Assembly (NCBI GenBank): GCA_022360315.1
Contig: JAKSDA010000526.1
Coordinates: forward strand, 22,698-86,697
DNA length: 64,000 nt
Origin: Pseudomonadota bacterium
GTDB lineage: Bacteria > Myxococcota_A > Polyangia > Haliangiales > Haliangiaceae
Direction: 5' to 3'
The translations under genes and the position numbers were made by a program. Shown here piece after piece: positions 26,472 to 35,383 of this stretch. The notes under the pieces are model-generated. The model saw nothing but the letters and a program-made list of their open reading frames with translations, had not been told where the DNA came from and did not search any database. Every line of letters begins with the position of its first letter. The stretch's first letter is position 1.

Positions 26472-26492
26472 TCGGTCCAAAGCTCGGACCGA
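26472..26492 (+). terminator. hairpin after the cytochrome gene
   Basis: TCGGTCC (26472-26478) pairs exactly with GGACCGA (26486-26492), 20 bases beyond the stop. No T run follows, so termination is only a suggestion. Confidence 0.35.
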
Positions 26493-26521
26493 GCCAGAGC
26501 GACGAAGCGTGCCGCCAGTGC

Positions 26522-26640
26522 CAGAATGAGCGAGCATGGCCAGCTGCAAGGCGTTTCGAGAACCGGAGCGCAGTTTATCGAAATAAATGAGCACCGGAAG
26601 CGCAGAAACAACGCAGCAGATGGCCACCACAGCCATTCTG
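26522..26640. repeat. 119-bp palindromic intergenic element, second copy of the family
   Basis: Outer arms CAGAATG and CATTCTG (26522-26528 and 26634-26640) enclose TGGCCA-GCTGC (26537-26547) paired with GCAGC-aga-TGGCCA (26613-26626) and inner arms GTTTC and GAAAC. The segment CAAGGCG ... AACGCAGC matches the layout of 22803-22969. It lies between two convergent genes. Confidence 0.6.
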
Positions 26641-26667
26641 ATGCGAAACAGGCCTAATCAAGTAGGG

Positions 26668-28041
26668 TTAATCGAACAGCCCTGCGAGCGGGCCCTTGCA
26701 CCGCTGTGCATCGCCGAAACACTCCATCGGATGGCCCAGTGCGTTGGCGATGGTCAACCACAGGTCGTTGGTCGACCGGCCGGCAAAACGCAATAGCCGT
26801 CCGCCGCCGAGTTGTAGGCCCGCGTGGCCGAATAACTGGATGGGAATATTGTCAAACGTGTGCGGAGAACCCAGCCTCACCTCGCTCCATACCACGACCA
26901 GTGTGTTGTCGAGCAAGCTGCTGCCATCGAAGTCGGGTGTGTCGCGCAGAGTGATGAGAAATTCCGCCATGCGTTCGTTGTACCAGCGATGAATCGCAGT
27001 CTCGTCGTGCGCGCGATTGGACCCGCTATGGGTGATGGTGTGGTATCCCATATTTTCCACACCCGGAATCAGACGGCTGAAGTTGATCGGCGAATTTCCC
27101 GGTCCCCACGCGAAGGTGGCAATTCGGGTGAGATCACACTGAAACGCGGTGCGGATGATGTTCAGATGGGCGAGACCAAACTCGCCGTGCAGATCGTCTA
27201 TCTGTTCGACATCGACCTCGCGTCGCAGCTGCGTAAGGTCGGCAGCGCCGGCGCACGAAAGCGAGTTGTCGATGAGACGCTCGGTCTCGCGAATGGCGTC
27301 CACATGAGCGTCCAGGCGTATTCGCTCGGCAGCGCCGACGCGATTGTACAGGCGCTCTACTCCGGTTCTCGAAAAATCCAGAATGCTCTTTCTGCGCGAC
27401 CGTGCTCGCTCGACATGCTCGAGTGTGGCCCGATCGACGCCATCGCTGAACAGACCGCCAAAAACCCGGGTGTAGGCAGCCACCGGCCGGGTCTCGGGAG
27501 GCACAGGAGAGGCTCTTCCCGAGTACGATAGAACCCGCGTGAACAGCTCGTCCCGATCGGAACGAACATCGGCGGCCAGATGCAATGACCGGATCGGCGT
27601 GTTTCCGCCCACGCCACGGTCTGTGGCCAGAATGTGGTCGATAGATTCTCGGTCTGCAGTGACAGTGCGAAACCCCCTGGCCTTGATGGTAACGCCTCCG
27701 GTCATGAACGTGACCATGCCGTTGCCATGATCCTGCCCCGGCGTGCGCTCCCGTTTGGCAATGCGCAAGCCCTCGACCACGACCATGTGAGGACGGAGCG
27801 GTGCAAAAGGCTCGAGAATCGGACTGAGAGTAAAGTCGCGTTCGCCACCGGTGCAATGGTAATTCTCGGGAACCGTCCCACAGGGTTTGTGGATGATCAG
27901 AAGCCGTGTCGGCGGCCGGTCGGTTTCTGCACCCGCTGGCCGGATGAGATACTTGCTACCGAGCGCGGCGCTACCCAGTGCAAGACCGCCCATGCCGGCG
28001 AGAAACGCCCTTCTGTTGAGTCGATTTGTGGTCTGGGTCAT
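26668..28041 (-). CDS. DUF1552 secreted protein (Tat signal)
   Basis: The protein is 457 aa. The N-terminus NRRAFLAGMGGLALGSAAL is a twin-arginine signal. The body shows the DUF1552 layout (LLIIHKPCGTVPENYHCTGG, VVVEGLRI, DHGNGMVTFMTGG, SIDHILA). Such proteins are paired with DUF1592/DUF1588/DUF1585 proteins in myxobacteria and planctomycetes; a role in polymer degradation has been proposed, but no activity is established. Its ATG overlaps the stop of the gene upstream as ATGA, so the two are translationally coupled. Confidence 0.87.
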   Translation of the reverse strand: MTQTTNRLNRRAFLAGMGGLALGSAALGSKYLIRPAGAETDRPPTRLLIIHKPCGTVPENYHCTGGERDFTLSPILEPFAPLRPHMVVVEGLRIAKRERTPGQDHGNGMVTFMTGGVTIKARGFRTVTADRESIDHILATDRGVGGNTPIRSLHLAADVRSDRDELFTRVLSYSGRASPVPPETRPVAAYTRVFGGLFSDGVDRATLEHVERARSRRKSILDFSRTGVERLYNRVGAAERIRLDAHVDAIRETERLIDNSLSCAGAADLTQLRREVDVEQIDDLHGEFGLAHLNIIRTAFQCDLTRIATFAWGPGNSPINFSRLIPGVENMGYHTITHSGSNRAHDETAIHRWYNERMAEFLITLRDTPDFDGSSLLDNTLVVVWSEVRLGSPHTFDNIPIQLFGHAGLQLGGGRLLRFAGRSTNDLWLTIANALGHPMECFGDAQRCKGPLAGLFD

Positions 28042-29738
28042 CGGCGCTCGCTCCTCTGTCTTGTGGCAAAAATCGGCATGTCCGGAATGGTCCGGAAAAT
28101 CTCGACAAGACTCCGGTCTGTGGCCAGGAAGTGGTATTTGATCCGCTCTCGGCTATGGGTGGCCTCGTTCCCGAGATGCCGGCCGAACGCTCGTTGCATG
28201 AACTGATCGACCACGCAGGCGGCCACGCTTTCGCTTTTGACCAAAACGCGACCGAGGTCTCGCAGACCGTTGATGCGGTGCCGTTGCCCGTCGCCCGGAA
28301 TGACGATGGACGTGGTGGCGTCGATGTCCTCGGTTTGCCAGCGGCCGAGCACGTCGTAGTTCTCGAATGCAATGCCGAATGGGTCGATGGTCCGGTGGCA
28401 ACCAGCGCACGCATCAGTGCCGATGCGGTAGTCGGCAAGCTCACGGTGCGACAGGCCCCGGGTCTCTCCTGCACTGGCCTGGAGCAGCTCGATGGTCGGA
28501 GGAGCTGGTTCCGGCAGACACAGAAACAACCGATTGATGAACAGTCCCCGGTACACGATGGACCGGGCACGCGACGTACCGAGAACGGTGAGCAGGCTGG
28601 CGTGGGTCAGGATGCCAGCCCGCTGGGCAGGATCGAGCTCAACCGGAACAGCATCGGTCGATACTGAGACGGTAGAGTTCACACTGTCGACCCCATAGTG
28701 GGCGGCCAGGCGGGCATCGATGAATGTCCGCGATGAGGTGAGCAGTTCGCGCAGGCTGCCACCGCGATTCCACAATACATCGCTCACGAACAGCGATGTT
28801 TCGGCCGCCATGCTCTCGCGCAGCTCGTCATCGAATTCGGGCAGCCGGCGGCGGTCTTTTTTTGCCATTCGCATGCCATCCACGCCCAGCCATTTGAGCA
28901 CCACCGTGCCGAGATGCTGTCTGACCCTGGGCAGGGCGAGCAGTCGATCCACGTGGGCTGCGAGCACTTCTGGCTGCGATAGAGAACGGTCGCTTGCTGC
29001 AGCCCACAGCGGTTCGTCGGGAATGGAGTCGAGAAACAGAAACGAGAGCTGAGCGGCCAGCTCGTACGGGGTCAGTGTGATGACGCCGGCCGGATGTCTG
29101 GCTATTGGATCAGCATCGTCTGCCGGCGCTCCGAGCTCGGTGCGATAGAGAAACCCGGGTGACTGCAGGATGGCTTCGATGACGAGCTCGATACCCGAGG
29201 AAAAATCGCCGTCTCGTTGTCCAAGCTCGAACAGCGCCATCAGTTGATCGCGCTCGTCGCGGTCGACGGGCCGGCGAAATGCCCGCGGGGCAAAACGGTC
29301 GATGAACGCCCGGGCGCAGGCTTGTGGCCCGATGGCCTCGGGGCTGCAGGGAAGGATCTGGTCGCGGCGCAAAGCGGCTTGCCGCGCCGCCATCCTGGCC
29401 GCGGTGTGATACTGACTCAAGAGCGGTCCACCAACCCGGTGCAGCGCAGCCTCGTGAATAAACTGATCGCCGGTGACTCCGGGCGTTCGCACATCGGGCA
29501 GGTCGACCGGACCGAGCAGATCGCGAATGGCGTTGGCGTGTTGCGAGTCCGATAGCAACCAGATCCGTGCCGGAATATATGCCTCCTCCACGACATCGCG
29601 GGGAGGCTGTTCACAGGCCAGAAGAGCAAACACCAGCAGGTACCGGCTCACTCCCCCCACTGACTGCTGCCGGTTGACCTCGCCCCGCCCCCGGATGGAG
29701 CTGCGAGCAAAAAATCTCTTGAAAATGCCAGTCTGCAT
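28038..29738 (-). CDS. DUF1587/1592/1588/1585-type secreted protein
   Basis: I take ATG 29738 (566 aa); the longer frame adds 47 residues without signal features. A lipoprotein-like signal (RYLLVFALLACEQPP) lies about 35 residues in, so an internal GTG closer to it is also possible. The family regions follow in order: LTPYELAAQLSFLFLDSIPDE (DUF1592), RSIVYRGLFINRLFLCLPEP with AGCHRTIDPFGIAFENYD (DUF1588), and the C-terminal DRSLVEIFRTIPDMP (DUF1585). The single CAGCH motif may bind haem. It forms an operon with the DUF1552 gene and probably acts with it outside the cytoplasm. Confidence 0.85.
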   Translation of the reverse strand: MQTGIFKRFFARSSIRGRGEVNRQQSVGGVSRYLLVFALLACEQPPRDVVEEAYIPARIWLLSDSQHANAIRDLLGPVDLPDVRTPGVTGDQFIHEAALHRVGGPLLSQYHTAARMAARQAALRRDQILPCSPEAIGPQACARAFIDRFAPRAFRRPVDRDERDQLMALFELGQRDGDFSSGIELVIEAILQSPGFLYRTELGAPADDADPIARHPAGVITLTPYELAAQLSFLFLDSIPDEPLWAAASDRSLSQPEVLAAHVDRLLALPRVRQHLGTVVLKWLGVDGMRMAKKDRRRLPEFDDELRESMAAETSLFVSDVLWNRGGSLRELLTSSRTFIDARLAAHYGVDSVNSTVSVSTDAVPVELDPAQRAGILTHASLLTVLGTSRARSIVYRGLFINRLFLCLPEPAPPTIELLQASAGETRGLSHRELADYRIGTDACAGCHRTIDPFGIAFENYDVLGRWQTEDIDATTSIVIPGDGQRHRINGLRDLGRVLVKSESVAACVVDQFMQRAFGRHLGNEATHSRERIKYHFLATDRSLVEIFRTIPDMPIFATRQRSERR

Positions 29739-30264
29739 TGCCGCAGCTCCTGCGATTCGCGATCCACGGGCATGATAATCGACTCCTGGCCAGTCCGCCA
29801 CCGGGCACCGCACGGCAAAGTGGCGAGCCTGGACAGTGCGAAGGAAGTGTGAGCTGGATCGCGTGGTGGGCCTGGGCAAGGGCGCCGATAGCGGTCGCTG
29901 GCTGCAGGGATAGGAGCCCAGCTCAGTGGCCGAGGTAGTCAGAAAAATGACTTCATTTTACATGGTGGTCTACGGGCCGATGGAGATGGAGATGGAGGCC
30001 GAGAACCGAGACCGAGAACCGAGGCCAAGAACCGAGACCGGCCTTTGATTCTTATTGCGAGAGGTACGACACCTTGAGAAGTGTACGACACGCATCAGAA
30101 CTGCATCACATGCATGCAGCTGGTGCACCTAGCTGCACTCATTGCATCGTGTAACCACCGGATCAACGATTTCTGCTGATTGAGCTATTCAACATGCTGG
30201 CACAAATTATGCTTTATGAAATAATAACTTTAAACCTCTTACTCCCCAAGGAACAAACCCACCG
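29739..30264. other. intergenic region between divergent genes
   Basis: I found no gene in this stretch. It contains the purine-rich repeat at 29979-30040 and an AT-rich part (about 30180-30250) that probably carries the promoter of the protease gene at 30265; AAGGA at 30250 is a weak ribosome binding site. Confidence 0.5.
29979..30040. repeat. purine-rich short tandem repeats
   Basis: GATGGA is repeated three times, followed by four imperfect units built on GAGAACCGAGACC and GAGGCCAAGAACC. It is a simple low-complexity tract with no coding role visible. Confidence 0.6.
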
Positions 30265-31464
30265 ATGAAAGTCAATTATTCACTCGCCGTCCTTCTCCCC
30301 TCTGCCGTATTGGCCTCCTTGCTCTCGGGCTGCGCCATCAATGACGATGGCGACGAACATGTCGGTAATAACCATGTCAGCTTCGAGGAATTTCTCGCCA
30401 GCACCTACCAGGAGCCCGAATCCGGCGTCTATATTGTCGATGGCGATTTGCCGTTCGAGAACCTCGATCAGCTGCGTGAGTTCTACGATGGTCTCAATAT
30501 CGGACAGGCTCTGGCCGTACACCGCTCGGGTAACTCCGACGCCAAATGGAGCAATTCTCGAAAACGGAATCTTACCTATTGCGTGAGCAACTCCTTTGGT
30601 GGCAATTACAACACAGTTGTTTATGCCATGGCCAACGCCGCGTCCGACTGGGAATTTGCTGCCAACGTCGACCTGGTCCACGTTGCATCGCAAGACGGCA
30701 ACTGCACTGCAAGCAACAACAATGTGGTATTCGATGTGCGTCCAGTGTCCGGTGTCTCCTACCTGGCCCGCGCTTTCTTTCCCAATTACAGTCGCGCCAA
30801 TCGCAACATATTGATCGCGACCAACGCCATCGGCGGATACGGTGTCTGGACTCTTACCGGGATCTTGCGCCACGAAATCGGTCATGTCCTGGGCTTCCGT
30901 CACGAGCACACTCGCCCCGAAGCCAAAACCTGTTACGAAAACTCCAGCTGGCGCGCACTCACCAGCTATGACTCCAAATCAGTCATGCACTACCCCCACT
31001 GCAATGGCCGCCAGAGAGGCGACCTGGTGATCACCGGCAAAGACGAAGAAGGCGCCATCGCTCTGTACGGCGCTGCGCCACAGCACGCCCTGCGCGCGGT
31101 CAACGGTACCCATCACGTGGTCGCCGAAGGCGGTGGTGGCGGTGCCGCCAAAGCCAACCGCCCCCACATCCGCTCCTGGGAGACGTTCCACGTCAATCAC
31201 CTCGGCAATGGCGAATACTCGGTTCGCAGCATCAACGGACACTACCTGGTCGCCGAAGGCGGTGGCGGCGGCGCAGCCAACGCCAATCGCAAGGCCATCG
31301 GGCCATGGGAAAAATTCCGCTTCATCAACGTCGGCAATGGCCAGATCGCATTGCGCACCATCAACGGCCGCTACGTGGTCGCCGAGGGCGCTGGTGGCGG
31401 CGCCCTCAACGCCAACCGCAAGGCTATCGGCGCCTGGGAAAAGTTCCGCCTCATCGGGCTCTGA
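30265..31464 (+). CDS. astacin-like metalloprotease lipoprotein with C-terminal fascin-like repeats
   Basis: The protein is 399 aa. A lipoprotein signal ends LASLLSGC (Cys at residue 23). The catalytic zinc motif HEIGHVLGFRHEHTRPE follows the HExxHxxGxxHE form of astacins, and SVMHYP is the Met-turn. The last ~125 residues hold three near-identical units (ALRAVNG/SVRSING/ALRTING, then VAEGGGGG, ANRKAIG and WEKFR) that resemble half or single lobes of a fascin/beta-trefoil fold and may bind a polymer or surface. The zinc motif is well conserved, so activity is likely; the target is unknown. The gene stands alone with its own promoter region and a downstream hairpin. Confidence 0.85.
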   Translation: MKVNYSLAVLLPSAVLASLLSGCAINDDGDEHVGNNHVSFEEFLASTYQEPESGVYIVDGDLPFENLDQLREFYDGLNIGQALAVHRSGNSDAKWSNSRKRNLTYCVSNSFGGNYNTVVYAMANAASDWEFAANVDLVHVASQDGNCTASNNNVVFDVRPVSGVSYLARAFFPNYSRANRNILIATNAIGGYGVWTLTGILRHEIGHVLGFRHEHTRPEAKTCYENSSWRALTSYDSKSVMHYPHCNGRQRGDLVITGKDEEGAIALYGAAPQHALRAVNGTHHVVAEGGGGGAAKANRPHIRSWETFHVNHLGNGEYSVRSINGHYLVAEGGGGGAANANRKAIGPWEKFRFINVGNGQIALRTINGRYVVAEGAGGGALNANRKAIGAWEKFRLIGL

Positions 31465-31504
31465 TCGATAGCCACCAATCTCCTACTCGGCCTGGATTCG
31501 CCTG

Positions 31505-31556
31505 ACGCCAGCCAATGCTTGGGCCCACATGGGGACCAGGCATTGGCTGTTGGCGT
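31505..31556 (+). terminator. long hairpin after the metalloprotease gene
   Basis: AGCCAATGC (31510-31518) pairs with GCATTGGCT (31540-31548), and ACGCC (31505-31509) pairs with GGCGT (31552-31556) across a three-base bulge. It starts 41 bases after the stop. It lacks a T run. Confidence 0.45.
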
Positions 31557-31759
31557 ATGCTCCTCGGTTCATACTGGCTTGCATTCGCTGGTGGAAACAG
31601 TTCGCCAGGGGCAGTCACCGGCGAGGACAGCGTCGCAGCTGCCCGCCGAGCTGTGTACCGCGATTTGGCGACTACAAACTGCCGGTCATCCTCGACTTGA
31701 GCCTGAACGCCTATCTGGCTCCGGGATCGTAACTGCTGCCGTGGGGTTCTTCTGCGCCG

Positions 31760-33700
31760 CTAATTCCATCCCATCAATTCGGGCAGGCGCGACAGCGGCG
31801 GGGAACCGTGGCTGAGCGCCTCGCGGTGAAATTCGGCGAGGTCGAATTCGCGCCCGGCCTCAGCGGCCCGCTTTTCAGCCTGTTCGCGGATCTGAAACCA
31901 CGCAGTTGCTCCGACGTAATACGTGCTGAGCTGGGTCGAGGTGACCTGGGCGCGCACCCATTTGCCGCGCGCTTCACCCTCTTCCTGGAACGCGCTTCCG
32001 GTCATGAAGGCGACCGCCGCTTCCTCGCTCATGTCACCGGCATGAATCTCGTGGTCGATAATGGCATTGGTCACTGCGCGGAGAAAAAACTTCTGCCCGT
32101 GAAGCGCGATGGCCTTGGCGCGCAATGCATCGTCGCTCTTGATCCGCCACAGGCCATGGCTGGCTTGCTGGCCCTGGTCTGGGGCACTCTGGCGTTTGCC
32201 AACATAACCCTCATCGACCATGACGCGTTCGGTGTAAACCGCCCATCCCTCGACGAACGGGCCGTTCATGAACACCTTGCGCACCACCGACGGATCCCGT
32301 TTGGCATAGTAGATCTGGACAAAATGGCCCGGGATGGCCTCGTGAATCGACAAGATCTCGAGCATGAAATGGTTGTATTCGCGGAGCAGCGACTCGCGGC
32401 GTTCGGCCGGCCAGTCGGGCGGAACCGGTTGTACGATGTAAAAACTGGGCAGTCCGGCCTTGGCATCGAGCAGCGGAGGAGCGTCGAGACCGGCTACCGC
32501 AACACCCCGGCGATGCGGCGGAGTCCAGATCACTTTCAACACTTCTTTATCATCGAGCGGAACGATGTTGGCCGAGCGCACAAACGCGTTCAGACGATCG
32601 AGATTTTCGGCGCAGGCGTCGCGCAATTCCTCGGCCTCGACGTGATCTTGGGCCAGGGCGTCGAGCACTTTGCGGATCAGGGCGTCGTTGATCGAATCGG
32701 CCGCAACCGGCGGTGCCGCTGCGCCAAATAGAGGTTCGTACAGTTCGCGGGCGAGCACTTCCATGCGCTGGCGCACCTTGCGATGCTCGGCAACAGCGCG
32801 CTGGTATACCTGGTCTGCAGTCAGATCGGTCTGCAAGGTCAGGGCGAGTTTTTTGGTAAAGGTCTCCTTGCCCAGCCGCCACTGTCCCCTGGCATTGGGC
32901 AGGGATGCCTTGATATGAGCGATCAGCTTATCGATGGCAGCCAGCGCAGGAGGCGTGGCGGCCGCGATCTGCTGGCGAACGTCGGCCGGTGCATCGCCGA
33001 TGCGTTGTGGAATCTGGTCTTTGATGAACGATTTGACCCCGGCCAGCTGACCCAGTGAAACCTTGGCCTGGGGCGCCTTGATCGCACTGGCGTCGGCGAG
33101 GTTGGCGACCGCCTGGTCGACCAGAGTCGGCAGTCCGGCCAGGCGCTGGGCCAGCGCGGCGGCACGGGTGGCCAGGGGAGCGTAGTCGCGCTCGACCAGC
33201 ACATCGAGGCCCCTGCCGAGCAGAAATGCGTAGAGCAATGGATTTGTCTCATACGGTCGCTCGGTGCGCCTGACCAGTTGCAGCAGACGAATCTGGTCGG
33301 CCACGATGTCGATATCGACTCGCTGCTCGACGGTGAGTGAATCGCGGGGAACATTGCCGAGCATCGCCCTCATGGCGACCAGCCACTCGGCGCTTTCCTT
33401 TTGCGCGGCTGGAGACAGGTCGGGCCAGGCGTGATCATAACGATGGTCGCCCAGATTGCTCGCCAGCGCTGGCCAGCGCTTGAAATAACCGGGAAAGAAA
33501 TGCACGTCAATGGCGTGGGTGTAGCTGGGCTGCACTACATCCCCGGGCATCGAGCTATTGCCGGTGGCCTGGTGGGGCCGGCCGCCAGCGCAGGCGGTGA
33601 GGAGCAAGGCGCCCACGGCAATGCTCGCAATACGGGTGCGACCGCGGCAAGACCGCACATTGGCGGACAAATGGGCAAACGACGAAACCGATACTTGCAT
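31760..33700 (-). CDS. DUF885 lipoprotein, putative metallopeptidase
   Basis: I start at ATG 33700 (646 aa), which has AGGAG six bases upstream. The signal ends GALLLTACAGG with the lipobox Cys at about residue 37. The DUF885 core is plain: SIHEAIPGHFVQIYY with an HExxxH arrangement, GPFVEGWAVYTERVM, and near the C-terminus HEIHAGDMSEEAAVAFM. Members are thought to be zinc-dependent peptidases related to the M3/M32-type fold. The product is probably in the periplasm or outer membrane. It is preceded on its strand by the GlxR-like gene but separated from it by a hairpin. Confidence 0.88.
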   Translation of the reverse strand: MQVSVSSFAHLSANVRSCRGRTRIASIAVGALLLTACAGGRPHQATGNSSMPGDVVQPSYTHAIDVHFFPGYFKRWPALASNLGDHRYDHAWPDLSPAAQKESAEWLVAMRAMLGNVPRDSLTVEQRVDIDIVADQIRLLQLVRRTERPYETNPLLYAFLLGRGLDVLVERDYAPLATRAAALAQRLAGLPTLVDQAVANLADASAIKAPQAKVSLGQLAGVKSFIKDQIPQRIGDAPADVRQQIAAATPPALAAIDKLIAHIKASLPNARGQWRLGKETFTKKLALTLQTDLTADQVYQRAVAEHRKVRQRMEVLARELYEPLFGAAAPPVAADSINDALIRKVLDALAQDHVEAEELRDACAENLDRLNAFVRSANIVPLDDKEVLKVIWTPPHRRGVAVAGLDAPPLLDAKAGLPSFYIVQPVPPDWPAERRESLLREYNHFMLEILSIHEAIPGHFVQIYYAKRDPSVVRKVFMNGPFVEGWAVYTERVMVDEGYVGKRQSAPDQGQQASHGLWRIKSDDALRAKAIALHGQKFFLRAVTNAIIDHEIHAGDMSEEAAVAFMTGSAFQEEGEARGKWVRAQVTSTQLSTYYVGATAWFQIREQAEKRAAEAGREFDLAEFHREALSHGSPPLSRLPELMGWN

Positions 33701-33791
33701 CTGGCACTCCTGTCGGGAATGGGGGGTACCTATAACACAGGCAGAGAGCACCACAAAGCCGATGAATCGGGCCGATGCCGGCGATCAATGG

Positions 33792-33821
33792 GACCATATC
33801 GACCCGTAGGTCGATATGGTC
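33792..33821 (-). terminator. perfect 12-bp hairpin after the reductase gene
   Basis: GACCATATCGAC (33792-33803) and GTCGATATGGTC (33810-33821) pair fully around a six-base loop, about 30 bases beyond the stop of the reductase and 90 bases before the DUF885 start. No T run follows on the minus strand. Confidence 0.5.
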
Positions 33822-33849
33822 GTGAAGGGCTTCCAGCGATGCGCTCGAA

Positions 33850-34743
33850 TCAATCGGCCTTGACTTCGATGCCAGCCAGGCGCTCGATGGCCTTGATGAG
33901 GGCGTGATTTCCCTCCTCGCCGTGGCCCTGGGCTTCCAGAGGGCGGTAGAGGTTGAAGATCAGGCTGGTGCCCGGGATGGGCACGCCGAGTTGATCGGCC
34001 GCCTCGAGCACCAGGCGGAGATCTTTCTGCTGCAGATTGATGGTGAAGCCGGGCCGCCAGTCGCGCTCGTAGCACTGCGGTGCGCGATTGGATAGCATCC
34101 AGCTGCCCGCTGCCCCGCCGGCAACTGCGGCGAGAGTTTGGCGCAGGTCCAGACCGCTCGCCTGAGCAAAGACAAACGCCTCGCTGACCGCCAGCATGTT
34201 GCCGACAACCAAAATCTGGTTGACCAGTTTCACGCTCTGACCGGCACCCTGCGGGCCAACGTGAGTGATGGTCTTACCCATGGCTTCAAACACCGGCCTG
34301 GCGCGCTCGAACTGGGTTTCGTCCCCACCTACCATGATGCTGAGTGTGCCTCTGGCCGCGCCTTCGCTGCCACCGCTGATCGGAGCATCGAGCATGTGGA
34401 TGCCTTTTTCGTTCAGCTCGGCCGCGATGGTCTTGGTGCGCTGGGGACTGATGGTGCTGCAATCGATGACCAGGTTGCCCTTCTTGGCACCGTGAACGAC
34501 GCCGTTGCCGCCCAGGATCACGGCTTCTACATCCGGTGTGTCGCTCACGCAGACGATGCAGATATCGCTCTTGGCCGCCACGTCTTGCGGGCTGCTGCCG
34601 GCCTCGGCTCCAGCCTCGACCAGAGCATTGATGCGGCTGGCAGTTCGATTCCATACACGCACCGAAAAACCGGCCTTCAGCAGGTTGTTGGCCATACCTC
34701 GGCCCATGATGCCAAGTCCGATAAATCCAACTTTTTCGCTCAT
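33850..34743 (-). CDS. beta-hydroxyacid dehydrogenase, tartronate semialdehyde reductase type
   Basis: The protein is 297 aa, normal for the family. The N-terminal NAD(P) loop is GFIGLGIMGRGMANNLL, the substrate-binding loop is DAPISGGSEGAARGTLS, and the catalytic Lys is in GAGQSVKLVNQ. The C-terminal QKDLRLVLEAADQLGVPIP matches 2-hydroxy-3-oxopropionate reductases (GlxR/GarR) more than 3-hydroxyisobutyrate dehydrogenases, but the two are hard to separate by eye. It would reduce tartronate semialdehyde to D-glycerate. Confidence 0.88.
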   Translation of the reverse strand: MSEKVGFIGLGIMGRGMANNLLKAGFSVRVWNRTASRINALVEAGAEAGSSPQDVAAKSDICIVCVSDTPDVEAVILGGNGVVHGAKKGNLVIDCSTISPQRTKTIAAELNEKGIHMLDAPISGGSEGAARGTLSIMVGGDETQFERARPVFEAMGKTITHVGPQGAGQSVKLVNQILVVGNMLAVSEAFVFAQASGLDLRQTLAAVAGGAAGSWMLSNRAPQCYERDWRPGFTINLQQKDLRLVLEAADQLGVPIPGTSLIFNLYRPLEAQGHGEEGNHALIKAIERLAGIEVKAD

Positions 34744-34994
34744 AGTGTTCCTTCAGGACGCATTGGCAGGACGCATAGGATGGTTCAGAGCGGTCCCGAG
34801 ATCCAGGCTCCGAGGGAGCAATCTGTACAAATCCCCAAAAGTGCCCATGGGCACAGGTCGCACAAAGACCCGAGCAACGACTCTACCGCAGGCGCGACGC
34901 TCAGCTCGGGCGCACGAGGTGGTGGTCCTGCCTGGCCCGGCCACCATCCTGGGGGCGACGAGCGCGACAGCAGTATGCGATATAATGGCGTTTC

Positions 34995-35324
34995 ATGGCT
35001 CTGCGGGTACGAGTCTGTCGCTCGGAAGATATCCAACCAGGCGAGGTCAAAGGCTTCTCGGTCCCGGGCATAACTGTGCCCATCCTGGTCACCAATGTCG
35101 ATGGAGCCTATCTGGCAACCTCTAGCATATGCCCGCACGAACATGTCTCTCTATTGCGCGGCCGGCGCAGCGGTCTGAAGATCACCTGTCCCGCCCACGG
35201 CTACCAGTTCGATCTGGCGACCGGCGCGTGCAGTCACGACCCCGCGCTGAATCTGCCCCGATATCGGGTTTCCATCGTGGATGGCGACCTCTATGTCGAT
35301 CTGATCGGATCTCTCCTGAGCTGA
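34995..35324 (+). CDS. Rieske-type [2Fe-2S] ferredoxin
   Basis: The protein is 109 aa. The two cluster-binding boxes are SSICPHEHVSL and ITCPAHGYQFDL, giving C-x-H ... C-x2-H with 17 residues between. The rest has the all-beta plan of small soluble Rieske proteins that feed electrons to dioxygenases or nitrite-reductase-like enzymes. No oxygenase gene is adjacent, so its partner is unknown. Confidence 0.88.
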   Translation: MALRVRVCRSEDIQPGEVKGFSVPGITVPILVTNVDGAYLATSSICPHEHVSLLRGRRSGLKITCPAHGYQFDLATGACSHDPALNLPRYRVSIVDGDLYVDLIGSLLS

Positions 35325-35383
35325 CTGACCGGCTCTAACCTGCTCTGACTTTCTGACTCCGATCTGACCGTGATCCGCCCTGT

